Shown here piece by piece: positions 7,654 to 15,489 of a DNA stretch of 19,160 nucleotides (the first letter of the stretch is position 1; each line of letters starts with the position of its first letter). The stretch lies in NCBI GenBank assembly GCA_016297405.1, contig JAEDGP010000038.1, positions 1 through 19,160 on the forward strand, in the 5' to 3' direction. The position numbers and the translations under genes are program-made. The notes under the pieces are model-generated. The model saw only the letters and a list, made by a program, of their open reading frames with translations. It ran no database searches and had not been told where the DNA came from. This stretch comes from Treponema sp. GTDB lineage: Bacteria > Spirochaetota > Spirochaetia > Treponematales > Treponemataceae.

Positions 7654-8183
7654 TTGTTTCCTCCGCTGCTTTCAATTTCCCGGATTCGCATCTGACATTC
7701 GGCAAAACCATTATCGTTCTTAAGTTCTTCGTAAGTGTCCCTAAGATTCACCAATGCATCATAATAATATGGATTGATGATTACCGCAGTTTCAAAATTC
7801 TGGGCTGCAACTTCATATTGCTGAATATGAAAATTTATTACTCCTAAAGTATTGAAAAGATGGGAATTCATATTATTTTTTGAAAGTCCTTCCAGACAAT
7901 AACCCATGGCATTTTCATCATCTCCCATTTCATGACAGACGATGGCAAGCATTTCAATTACGGATTCATCTTCATCTTCCAGTTCATAGGCTTTTACCAG
8001 GGACTTGCGTGCTTCCTTCATATTTCCGCTATCTCGATAGGTAAGACCAAGATTGAACCACAAAAGATAATTATCGCTTTCAATCGTGATTGCCCTGGTT
8101 ATGCATGCAATTGCATCAGAAAAATTGCCGTCAGCAACAAGGCGAACAGCTTGATTATTCAACATTTCGGCAGTTTCAATCAT
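7650..8183 (-). CDS. Tetratricopeptide repeat protein
   Basis: This 177-residue protein is almost entirely helical TPR units, at about 4-37, 38-71, 72-105 and 106-139, with a further partial unit to about 172. Typical residues are visible, for example LWFNLGLTYRDSGNMKEARK and FNTLGVINFHIQQYEVAAQNF. There is no signal peptide or membrane anchor, so it should be a cytoplasmic protein-protein adaptor; its partner may be a product of the same operon. The ATG overlaps the polyprenyl synthase stop as ATGA and is preceded by a strong GGAGGT, so the two genes are co-transcribed and probably translationally coupled. Confidence 0.9.
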   Translation of the reverse strand: MIETAEMLNNQAVRLVADGNFSDAIACITRAITIESDNYLLWFNLGLTYRDSGNMKEARKSLVKAYELEDEDESVIEMLAIVCHEMGDDENAMGYCLEGLSKNNMNSHLFNTLGVINFHIQQYEVAAQNFETAVIINPYYYDALVNLRDTYEELKNDNGFAECQMRIREIESSGGNN

Positions 8184-9253
8184 TTTTTACCTCCTGGAAT
8201 CATATCTTTAAAAAGCTTTTCTATTAATGTAGCAGTTTGACAGGATTTTTCAAATAAATTGGCAAGATCTGTACAATTTTTTTCAATACAAATCTTTCCT
8301 TTCTGCAAAGCTTTCTGTATTGCTCCTTTGCTTTCAAGAATGGCAATACATTCTTCAACCGCTGGGCTTTCAATCCCTTCATTTGCTGCACGAATAAAAC
8401 AGGATGAAATTTTTTCCTGATCTTCTGGATTTTCCTTCAGATGAAGAAGCACGGGAAGGCTTTTTTTTCCTTCCACGATATCATCCCCCCGCTTTTTTCC
8501 AGGGTTTCCAGTGGTAAGGTTTTGAACATCATCAAGAATCTGGAACCCTTCACCTATGCCTGCAGCAATAATTCCAGCATTTTCAATCTGAGCCTGATTT
8601 GCGCCGCCACAAAAAACACCAGTTTTTGCAGAAAGGCTTGCAAGGGTTCCTGTTTTCAGATGAACCATCTGGGTATATTCCTCGACAGCAGGAATCACCT
8701 GTGGATTTCTATGCCAGTAAATGTCCATTGCCTGCCCCAGGTGAAGGCGGCGCAGTTCATTCATATAAAGACTGTAAAGCCTGTTCTTTGTGTCCTGATC
8801 ACAATCCAGTTTTTCAATGCAGACACCAGCTTCAAAATATAGCCAGGCACCTGCGTTCAATGAAGTATCAAGCCCAAAAGTAATATGGGCAGCTGGCTTT
8901 CCGCGTCTTGTATCAGCACCATCTTCAATATCATCATGAATCAAAGAAGCTGTATGCACAAATTCCACAAGTGCTGTTACATCGTAAGTCTGCTCAAGGG
9001 TGAATGGACTTTTTTCACAACATTCCCGGGCCATCTGGGAACACAAAACAAGCAAAAGCGGTCGCCACCGTTTGCCTCCAAGATCCATCAATAAGCGGCA
9101 TGGTTTTATAAGATTCGAAACATGACTTTTCTTCAACGCAGCACTTAGGCCACCAAAAGAATCAGATAACCATTGCTGATTTGATTCCAAAGGTAAAGCC
9201 CTTTGAAGAGAAGCTTCGATTTTTTCAAGATACGGTAAAAAAACTTTGTCCAT
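8180..9253 (-). CDS. Polyprenyl (geranylgeranyl/farnesyl-type) diphosphate synthase
   Basis: This trans-isoprenyl diphosphate synthase condenses isopentenyl diphosphate with an allylic diphosphate, feeding quinone or cell-wall lipid carrier synthesis. With the start at 9253 it is 357 residues. The IPP-binding GGKRWRP lies at 59-65, the first aspartate-rich motif DDIED at 107-111 followed by ADTRRGKPA, and the second motif at 241-245 reads DDVQN, where the family usually has DDxxD. GDD and GKKSLP follow near 256-266. The frame stays open to 9301, but that part lies inside the terminator of the upstream gene, so I take the ATG at 9253. It has no Shine-Dalgarno and lies 6 nt after a -10 hexamer. 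It heads a five-gene operon. Confidence 0.9.
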   Translation of the reverse strand: MDKVFLPYLEKIEASLQRALPLESNQQWLSDSFGGLSAALKKSHVSNLIKPCRLLMDLGGKRWRPLLLVLCSQMARECCEKSPFTLEQTYDVTALVEFVHTASLIHDDIEDGADTRRGKPAAHITFGLDTSLNAGAWLYFEAGVCIEKLDCDQDTKNRLYSLYMNELRRLHLGQAMDIYWHRNPQVIPAVEEYTQMVHLKTGTLASLSAKTGVFCGGANQAQIENAGIIAAGIGEGFQILDDVQNLTTGNPGKKRGDDIVEGKKSLPVLLHLKENPEDQEKISSCFIRAANEGIESPAVEECIAILESKGAIQKALQKGKICIEKNCTDLANLFEKSCQTATLIEKLFKDMIPGGKK

Positions 9254-9259
9254 AGCCAC

Positions 9260-9287
9260 AGTATAGCATAAAAAAGGGGCAGAACAA
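9260..9287 (-). promoter_or_regulatory. Promoter of the polyprenyl synthase operon (leaderless type)
   Basis: On the minus strand a -10 TATACT (9260-9265) ends 6 nt before the ATG at 9253. A weak -35, TTGTTC (9282-9287), is 16 bp upstream and lies within the terminator hairpin. The predicted start of transcription coincides with the A of the start codon. Confidence 0.5.
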
Positions 9288-9299
9288 ATTGTCTGCCCC
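9270..9299 (-). terminator. Rho-independent terminator of the GH13 gene
   Basis: On the minus strand, GGGGCAGA (9292-9299) pairs with TCTGCCCC (9276-9283) around an 8-nt loop, followed directly by six T residues (9270-9275). It lies about 20 nt after the stop of the glycoside hydrolase gene and just before the polyprenyl synthase start. Confidence 0.9.
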
Positions 9300-9320
9300 A
9301 ATATTTATTGAAGGAAATAT

Positions 9321-11138
9321 CTATTCCTTTATGAAAGCAAGGCCGCTTTTCTGTAGCTTAAGGTTTCCGTTTTCCATTGCAGAAGCAGAACTTAAAAGCA
9401 GGTTGCTTCCATCAAGGGACGTTGGCACAGTTACTTCCTGTTCGCCACAATTCATGAACAAATGGATTTTTTCCATTCCATCTTCAGAAACTTTTACAAG
9501 ATGAACCAGGCGATTTTTTCCTTCTGCATCGCAGGGATCATAAACAAAATCCATTTTCTGGCTGACCATCGCATTGTGATTCTTTCGCAACGCAATAAGC
9601 TGTTTCATCCAGTCAAAATCCTGAGCAAAGGCTCCTTCATCAATCTGCGTCCAAGGCATGCAACGGCGATTGTCTGGATCATGTTCGCCTTCCAGCATGA
9701 TTTCTGAACCGTAATATATACACATTGCTCCAGGCATTGCAAACATCATTGCCAGCGTTCCTCTGGCAAGATTTTTATCATTGCCGCAACGGTTCAGAAT
9801 ACGAATTGTATCATGGGAATCCATCTGATTGAACAAGACCCTGTTCACCTGCTTATAGTACATGGAATAGCAGCGGTTTATGGCCCATTCGAATTCCTTT
9901 ACAGAAAGTTTTTTGTTCACACAGAAATCGGCAATGCCATTCTGTAAAGGATAGTTCATTACAGAATCAAATTCGTCACCCCTAAGCCACGGCAACGAGT
10001 TGTGCCAGATTTCGCCAACAATATAAAAATCGCTTTTTAAAGCCTTCATGGCTTTGTTCAGTTCGCGACAGAAAACATGGGAAATTTCGTTTGCTACATC
10101 AAGGCGAAGTCCATCAATATCATATTCCTTCACCCATTTTTCGCAGATATCTATGATATATTTGCGAACTTCCGGATTGTTCGTATTCAACTTTGGCATT
10201 CCATCTGCAAAGGCAAACGAATAGAACTTTCCCTTACCTGCATTGCCTTTTGCGTACCCCATGGATGGCTTTTCAAAATCAAAGTCATTGATCATGAACC
10301 AGGAAGCATATTTGCTTTTCTGCCGGTTTTCCCAGACATCCTGCCAAAGTTTATTAGCCCATCCACAATGATTAAAAACGCCATCCAGAACAATGCGGAT
10401 TCCTCGTTCATGAGCTTTCTGAACAAGTTCCTTCATAGTTTTACTGTCGCCAAAGGATCTGTCTATCATTTCGTAATCAGTTGTATCATATTTGTGCTGA
10501 GACGGCGATTCATTGACAGGAGTCAGATAAAGACCTGAAATGCCAAGCTCCTTAAGATAATCAAGACGATCAATGATTCCCTGAAGGTTACCGCCATAAA
10601 CATCTTTGTAGCCAGCTTTTTTCTTTCCGTCTTTTGGCCATTCCATCATGCCTTTCGGTATAAAATCGCTTTTTCCACGGCAGAAACGAGACGGAAAGAT
10701 CTGATACCAGACAGTACTTTCTGGCCAGGTTGGGATTTTGCAAACATCGCCTGGATTCATCCAAGGGAAAATCCAGCAACCTGTCCATCCGCAAAAATTT
10801 TTCATGTCTTTTGCGTCAACAAATCCTATTTCAAAATAGCAGACTTCACTGCCATCTGTTCCTTTTATCTTAAAATAATATTTAATTCGCTTGAATTCAG
10901 GTTTTACTACCACAGACCATCTGTAATGAGACTGCAATTCCTTTTTTTCAGTGACCGGAACTTCAACGCCATTCCACTGCCAGTTTCCACCCAAAATGCC
11001 GGCAGAAAAAGGATCACCCCATACCAGAACAACTGACTCAACGTCTTTTGCTGTAAGAAGACTGATTTCAAGTTCATCTTCATTCAAAGGATAACAAAAG
11101 TTATCAAATGCACGATGCTGTATTGCTGCTATATTCAT
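9321..11138 (-). CDS. GH13 alpha-glucan hydrolase (neopullulanase/cyclomaltodextrinase type)
   Basis: A glycoside hydrolase of family 13 acting on alpha-1,4 (and possibly alpha-1,6) bonds of maltodextrins. There is no signal peptide, so it should act in the cytoplasm on imported glucans. An N-terminal beta-rich domain (about 1-125, CBM34-like position) precedes the TIM barrel. The four conserved regions are visible: DGVFNH at 252-257; DGLRLDVA with nucleophile D347; IVGEIWH with acid/base E376; and MDSHDT with D443. A C-terminal beta domain ends the 605-residue protein, a normal length for the neopullulanase subfamily. The ATG at 11138 has no Shine-Dalgarno but lies 6 nt after a -10 hexamer. 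It is transcribed alone and ends in a strong terminator. Exact substrate specificity is not decidable here. Confidence 0.92.
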   Translation of the reverse strand: MNIAAIQHRAFDNFCYPLNEDELEISLLTAKDVESVVLVWGDPFSAGILGGNWQWNGVEVPVTEKKELQSHYRWSVVVKPEFKRIKYYFKIKGTDGSEVCYFEIGFVDAKDMKNFCGWTGCWIFPWMNPGDVCKIPTWPESTVWYQIFPSRFCRGKSDFIPKGMMEWPKDGKKKAGYKDVYGGNLQGIIDRLDYLKELGISGLYLTPVNESPSQHKYDTTDYEMIDRSFGDSKTMKELVQKAHERGIRIVLDGVFNHCGWANKLWQDVWENRQKSKYASWFMINDFDFEKPSMGYAKGNAGKGKFYSFAFADGMPKLNTNNPEVRKYIIDICEKWVKEYDIDGLRLDVANEISHVFCRELNKAMKALKSDFYIVGEIWHNSLPWLRGDEFDSVMNYPLQNGIADFCVNKKLSVKEFEWAINRCYSMYYKQVNRVLFNQMDSHDTIRILNRCGNDKNLARGTLAMMFAMPGAMCIYYGSEIMLEGEHDPDNRRCMPWTQIDEGAFAQDFDWMKQLIALRKNHNAMVSQKMDFVYDPCDAEGKNRLVHLVKVSEDGMEKIHLFMNCGEQEVTVPTSLDGSNLLLSSASAMENGNLKLQKSGLAFIKE

Positions 11139-11144
11139 ACATTA

Positions 11145-11173
11145 ATTCTACATTGACATTATTCAATTTACAA
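11145..11173 (-). promoter_or_regulatory. Promoter of the GH13 gene (leaderless type)
   Basis: On the minus strand, TTGTAA (11168-11173) and TAGAAT (11145-11150) are 17 bp apart; the -10 ends exactly 6 nt before the ATG, so transcription should start at or next to the start codon. No Shine-Dalgarno is present. Confidence 0.6.
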
Positions 11174-11202
11174 TAAACTGTAAGTATAAAAATCAAAATA
11201 TT

Positions 11203-12654
11203 CTATTCAAACTCATATTCTTCAAAGGGCGGTAAAGATGGGGTGTTTTCTCCCCTTTTGAAAGTCTGCTTTACAAGCCTGCAATTCAAGACTCTTTGAT
11301 TTTCCCCATCATACTGCACTTTCAGCAAAAGACAGAAACGAACTGTACTGGCGTTAAAAAAGCCTTTCTGTTCATAGATTTGGACCTTGTTTGAAACATC
11401 AATTTTTTGCCCGCTTTTTTTAATCTGCTTTGATTCGATCAGAATCTCCTCCAGAAATTTTGCTTCTTTATCGACTCCATAATCCGTTACGTCAAAATTT
11501 TCCATATCGATATTTTCAAAAGCCAAAATCGGACCGTTTTCAACCACACAGCAGAATCTGGAATCTGCAAACTGAAATTCTATGGAACTCCACGGACTTC
11601 CACTTTCCGTTTTCCATTCCAGAAGATTACATTTCACCCCAAAATGACTGAAAGGACATTTTCTATAAGAATAGCCACTGTTGTTCTTCTTGATCCAATC
11701 CTTTACCTGACTTTCTGTGGAATTCCAGGTAATTCCATTCCAGCCGCCTTTGAGCAGCACTACCTGACGAATCACATAGACAGGCATAGAAATAACGAAA
11801 AAAAGGCAAATTGAAATAAGCACAACTGCAACTTTTTTATTTTTTACCATAAAGAAATTGTCAAGCTTTCTCTGGATTTTATAGACATCATGAAGATTCT
11901 TTGATCCTTGAGAATAAAGGTCCGCCTCTTCCAGTGGAACAAAATACTTGCCGTTTCTGCATATAAGGTTTCGTTCAGGTTCCAGATTGAAATTGAAAAT
12001 ATAATTCAAGTCGCTTGCAAAAAGAATTCGATTGAAACCTATGGCATAGAATTCAAGATAGAAGGCAATGACACAAAATGTAATGGCCACAAAACCTGCA
12101 TCCCCCATAAGTCGCGAAACCGTTCTGATGTTTTTTAAAATTGCCACAAAAAACAAAAGCGCAAAAGCCAGCGCAGAAGTGGATTTTGGACCAAAGGCCA
12201 TCATACAGAAAATAGTTGCCGCAAGCAGCAGCAATCCAATATCGCTCTTAAGAATTTCAATATAAGAAACCGGATCTGCCCCAGTTTGCGGAAAAAGCAC
12301 CACTTTAATGAAAATGGAAAGAAAAAACGAATGAATTACAATCGAAACAATGGAACAGGCCAGGTACAAGGCTTTCTTTTTGGTTCTGCAGAATGAAGAA
12401 ATGGTTCCACGATACCACAATATTAAAATGAAAAGATATGAAAAAGATGAGCAGACAAGATCTGGTTTTTGGTAGACAACAAGAGTTTGCTTTTTAGAAG
12501 CCCCAAAAAGCATCAAAAAAGCGCCCCACAGATTATCAAAATAAGGAGTATTTACTTCAGACTGAACTGGAAGTAGAAAAAACCATGAAGAAATCCATAA
12601 AAAAAGCAAAGCCAAAAGTTTTGCCCCATCTAAACATCGCCACCATCTTCTCAT
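11203..12654 (-). CDS. Multi-pass membrane protein of unknown function
   Basis: I do not recognise the family. The 483-residue protein starts MRRWWRCLDG and has about seven hydrophobic segments (near 12-31, 71-81, 95-121, 139-155, 159-173, 187-208 and 274-296). Between the sixth and seventh is a polar loop of about 65 residues with DLYSQGSKNLHDVYKIQRKL. After the last helix a soluble C-terminal domain of about 185 residues follows (WNGITWNSTESQVKDWIKKN onward), ending in a Pro/Glu-rich tail. The start has GGAGAGG 8 nt upstream. It lies between the nitroreductase and GH13 genes on the same strand but has its own promoter. A sensor or envelope role would be a guess. Confidence 0.8.
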   Translation of the reverse strand: MRRWWRCLDGAKLLALLFLWISSWFFLLPVQSEVNTPYFDNLWGAFLMLFGASKKQTLVVYQKPDLVCSSFSYLFILILWYRGTISSFCRTKKKALYLACSIVSIVIHSFFLSIFIKVVLFPQTGADPVSYIEILKSDIGLLLLAATIFCMMAFGPKSTSALAFALLFFVAILKNIRTVSRLMGDAGFVAITFCVIAFYLEFYAIGFNRILFASDLNYIFNFNLEPERNLICRNGKYFVPLEEADLYSQGSKNLHDVYKIQRKLDNFFMVKNKKVAVVLISICLFFVISMPVYVIRQVVLLKGGWNGITWNSTESQVKDWIKKNNSGYSYRKCPFSHFGVKCNLLEWKTESGSPWSSIEFQFADSRFCCVVENGPILAFENIDMENFDVTDYGVDKEAKFLEEILIESKQIKKSGQKIDVSNKVQIYEQKGFFNASTVRFCLLLKVQYDGENQRVLNCRLVKQTFKRGENTPSLPPFEEYEFE

Positions 12655-12676
12655 AATGCAGCCTCTCCTGCAAACA

Positions 12677-12706
12677 AGAATACCACAATATTCATAAATG
12701 TTGCAA
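12677..12706 (-). promoter_or_regulatory. Promoter of the membrane protein gene
   Basis: On the minus strand, TTGCAA (12701-12706) and TATTCT (12677-12682) are 18 bp apart. Transcription from about 12670 would give a 15-16 nt leader that just includes the Shine-Dalgarno GGAGAGG (12663-12669). Confidence 0.45.
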
Positions 12707-12726
12707 AACTTTCCTTCGCCAAATTG

Positions 12727-13242
12727 CTAAAGATATGTTACGGTTTCACTCAAAGGTTTTCTGCTTGTATGATTTGGCAAAGGCCCTGTTCCTTCAGCCG
12801 CATACCCCAGATCCAAAAGCATGAGCACTTCCTCATTTTCAGGCAATCTAAAAGTTTCATGAACTTTTTCAGGATTAAAACAGTTGAGCCAGCAGCTGTC
12901 CACACCTTCATTTGCAGCAGCCAGCATCAGATGAGTAGCAACAATAGTTGCATCTTCTGCGCCACTTGTGCGGCTGCTTCCAGGATATGTAAAAACATTA
13001 TTTTTATCAAAACAAACCATAAGAACTGTGCCAGCTCCGTAACGGCAGGGAGTACATTCATCCACTTTTGCAAGACTTTCCGAAGATTCAAGCACATAGA
13101 CATGCTGTTCCTGAAGGTTTTTTGCCGTAGGAGCAACTTGCCCAGCCTTTAATATCGCTTCGATTTTTTCTTTAGAAACGCTTTTAGTCGTGTCAAATTT
13201 TTTGCAAGAATAACGATCTTTTACAAGTTTTGAAAATTCCAT
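12727..13242 (-). CDS. Nitroreductase-family flavoprotein
   Basis: A small FMN-dependent oxidoreductase of the nitroreductase superfamily, 171 residues, near the short end of the family. The FMN-phosphate motif near the start is RYSCKKF (10-16), the family loop APTAKNLQ is at 37-44, and the later helix EDATIVATHLMLAAANEG (96-113) with DSCWLN is typical. The C-terminal part GYAAEG also fits. Family members reduce quinones, nitro compounds or enones with NAD(P)H; the natural substrate cannot be named. The ATG at 13242 has GGAGA 8 nt upstream. It follows the Na/Pi gene by 54 nt but has its own promoter sequence, so it may be transcribed both alone and by read-through. Confidence 0.9.
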   Translation of the reverse strand: MEFSKLVKDRYSCKKFDTTKSVSKEKIEAILKAGQVAPTAKNLQEQHVYVLESSESLAKVDECTPCRYGAGTVLMVCFDKNNVFTYPGSSRTSGAEDATIVATHLMLAAANEGVDSCWLNCFNPEKVHETFRLPENEEVLMLLDLGYAAEGTGPLPNHTSRKPLSETVTYL

Positions 13243-13287
13243 AATATAAATCTCCTGTAAATGGATGAAACCTTCAGTTTTTCAAAG

Positions 13288-13316
13288 ATTATACTATTAA
13301 TTTATGCAATAACCAA
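13288..13316 (-). promoter_or_regulatory. Promoter of the nitroreductase gene
   Basis: On the minus strand a perfect -10 TATAAT (13288-13293) lies 17 bp after TTGGTT (13311-13316), which is inside the last codons of the upstream Na/Pi gene. The predicted leader is about 39 nt and contains the Shine-Dalgarno. Confidence 0.55.
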
Positions 13317-15300
13317 CACCACGGACAGTTTTTATCAGATCATCATTGGAAAGCTTCTGGCGCAAAAGCCGCACATGCACATCAAGAGTTCTGCTTTCCA
13401 CTTCACCTTCATACTTCCACACAGATTCCAAAAGATATTCGCGCTTTACAACTTCGCCCTTGTGTTCCAAAAGCATGACCAAAAGATCATATTCTTTTGC
13501 AGCAAGGGGAACTTCATGACCAAAAGAAAAAACTTTGTGCACTTTTGTATATACCGCCACATTCTGGGCTTTCAAAATTCTTTCGCTTCTGGAACCCAAA
13601 CCCTTCGCTGCCACATAAGCTTTGCGACTGCTTCCTTCATAAGTAAACGAAAGCGACTGGACGATTCCATAAACACAGTCGCCGGCCTTTTCGATTTTTC
13701 GCACAATATCCATATAATCAAGCTCGGACTTTACATCGCTGCCAGCTTCAATTCGCTTGCGGCTTGCCTTCTGCAAATCCTTTTTGGTCTGGTCAATCCG
13801 CTCTTCCAGCTGCATTGAGCTGAATTTTTCATCGTCACTTATTCCTAAAGCCACAAAAATGCAAGTCTGCTCAAAGAATATTCGCACCTGCTCCAGGTAA
13901 TTCAGAAGCTTTTTCATTTTGCCGCTTTGCGGATCAAAGCTTTTACGCTCCGTATATTTTTCAACCGTATGCATCATGGAACAGCATTCGTCGCTCAAAT
14001 CTTCCAAACCTTGCGTTACCTGCATAAGACGTGCAAAATTTTCCCTGTCTCTGTGATTTGCATTCGGCAGCCGGGAACAAGTCTGCAGAAAATGCGTAAT
14101 GGCATCATGCATTTCGTCTACATAGTTTTCATCATCGTTAACTTTCTGGCACAATTCCCGGGCAGTTTCATTGCTGGTGCTAAGCCCTTGGGCAATGCTA
14201 TCCATCATTTCCATAACGCGACCAGACATTCTGGTGATTTCTTTCTGAATCTGATAAGAATAAAGATCAGCACTCATGTGGCTGAACGGCAAAATCGCAG
14301 GAAGCTTATAATGAGAATCAGCTTCCTGCTGGCTCTGCCTGATGAACCTGGTAGCAAGCTCTGCAATCTGATTCACAAACGGAAGGAAAAGCAACGTAGC
14401 ACACATATTGAAAACCGTATGCAGCATTGCAATATGGGTAGTTATATTTTGAGCTGGTTCAAGGGGTACAATAAAATCCACAAGGGCAAGAAACGGATTT
14501 AAGCAAACAAGAGCGATCAAGGTGCCGCACACATTGAAAGCCACATGCACTGCGGCCGTTCGCTTTGCATTTGTGCTTGCCCCAAAAGAAGACATTACCG
14601 CATCCACCGTTGAACCAATGTTGCTTCCAAGCACCATTGCGGCTGAAAGCTGCCATGAAAGGCTTCCGTTCGCCGCCATAGTCAAAATGATTGCCGTCAT
14701 TGCAGAAGAAGAATGAATAAGAGCCGTAAAAGCTGCCCCTAACAGCACTCCAAGAAAAAGTCCACCAGCTCCCATTGCATCAAATGCTTCAAGAAAAGTC
14801 ACTGACTGCGGATTCAATTCCATTGAAGTTTTCAAAAGTCCAAGTCCCATGAATAAAAGGGCGAACCCCATAAAACAATCGGCAAAATTATGAAGCTTTA
14901 TTTTCCTCAAATATTTGAGGACAAAACCAAATCCAAAAAGCGGAATGGCAGCTTTTTCAATGCTGAAGGAAAAGCCAAAAAGGCTTACAATCCAGGCAGT
15001 AACAGTGGTACCAATATTAGCACCAAAAATAATTCCAATTGCCTGTGTAAGATTAATCAGCTCTGCATTAACAAAACTTACCACCATTACGGTAGTTGCT
15101 CCAGAAGACTGAATTATGGCTGTTACCGCAATTCCCGTTAGAACGCTTGTAAATCTGTTACCAGTAATTTTTCCAAGAAGAGTTTGAAGACTTTTTCCTG
15201 CTCCCTTTTGAATACCATTTGAAAGCATATCCATTCCAAAAAGAAGGATACATAGAGAACCTGCAAAAGCGAAAATCTGACTAAAAATGTTTATTACCAT
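13297..15300 (-). CDS. Na+/Pi cotransporter-PhoU protein fused to a PhoB-type DNA-binding domain
   Basis: One open frame of 667 residues holds three parts. Residues 1-320 are a Na/Pi-cotransporter domain with its two inverted repeats: QSSGATT (64-70) with GANIGTT (93-99), and HSSSAMT (196-202) with GSNIGST (225-231). Residues about 345-555 are a PhoU-like helical bundle, as is normal for NptA-type transporters. Residues about 578-667 are a complete OmpR/PhoB winged helix: the beta-platform, EVPLAAKEYDLLVMLL, REYLLESVW, the recognition helix ESRTLDVHVRLLRQKL, and the wing TVRGVGYCIN. There is no receiver domain or phospho-acceptor site. The transporter usually ends after PhoU. The DNA-binding part would face the cytoplasm, so a phosphate-responsive membrane-bound regulator is inferred. 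The ATG at 15300 lacks a Shine-Dalgarno. Confidence 0.9.
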   Translation of the reverse strand: MVINIFSQIFAFAGSLCILLFGMDMLSNGIQKGAGKSLQTLLGKITGNRFTSVLTGIAVTAIIQSSGATTVMVVSFVNAELINLTQAIGIIFGANIGTTVTAWIVSLFGFSFSIEKAAIPLFGFGFVLKYLRKIKLHNFADCFMGFALLFMGLGLLKTSMELNPQSVTFLEAFDAMGAGGLFLGVLLGAAFTALIHSSSAMTAIILTMAANGSLSWQLSAAMVLGSNIGSTVDAVMSSFGASTNAKRTAAVHVAFNVCGTLIALVCLNPFLALVDFIVPLEPAQNITTHIAMLHTVFNMCATLLFLPFVNQIAELATRFIRQSQQEADSHYKLPAILPFSHMSADLYSYQIQKEITRMSGRVMEMMDSIAQGLSTSNETARELCQKVNDDENYVDEMHDAITHFLQTCSRLPNANHRDRENFARLMQVTQGLEDLSDECCSMMHTVEKYTERKSFDPQSGKMKKLLNYLEQVRIFFEQTCIFVALGISDDEKFSSMQLEERIDQTKKDLQKASRKRIEAGSDVKSELDYMDIVRKIEKAGDCVYGIVQSLSFTYEGSSRKAYVAAKGLGSRSERILKAQNVAVYTKVHKVFSFGHEVPLAAKEYDLLVMLLEHKGEVVKREYLLESVWKYEGEVESRTLDVHVRLLRQKLSNDDLIKTVRGVGYCIN

Positions 15301-15350
15301 CTATGTTAGATAATAAGGATTATAAGGAAAAAAGAAAATGAAGGAAATGT
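15301..15350 (-). promoter_or_regulatory. Probable promoter region of the Na/Pi fusion gene
   Basis: On the minus strand, TATAAT (15319-15324) lies 18 nt before the ATG, with no good -35 at the usual distance; an alternative -10, TATTAT (15310-15315), is 9 nt before the ATG. Either gives a leader of 12 nt or less without a Shine-Dalgarno. The missing -35 would fit an activator-dependent promoter. The remaining gap to the terminator at 15500 is AT-rich and shows no gene. Confidence 0.4.
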
Positions 15351-15489
15351 TAATTATTTGTAAATTCAACACTTCCTTAATTATGATAATAAATCAAAAA
15401 TTTTTTATAAGATTTTTTAAGTTTTAAGAAAGCATAAGCCTATTATATTACTTTTATTTTTTAGACTTCTACTCTTGTAAAAATTAAGA

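Noticed and set aside
9254..9301. Longer N-terminus for the polyprenyl synthase
   Set aside because: The extension lies within the upstream gene's terminator hairpin and T-tract, and the promoter sits between it and the ATG at 9253.
10077..10538. Plus-strand frame of 153 codons opposite the GH13 gene
   Set aside because: It is antisense to the catalytic barrel of a clear GH13 enzyme and lacks an RBS.
13261..13818. Plus-strand frame of 185 codons over the end of the Na/Pi fusion gene
   Set aside because: It runs opposite the winged-helix coding sequence, whose protein motifs are unmistakable; its own translation resembles nothing.
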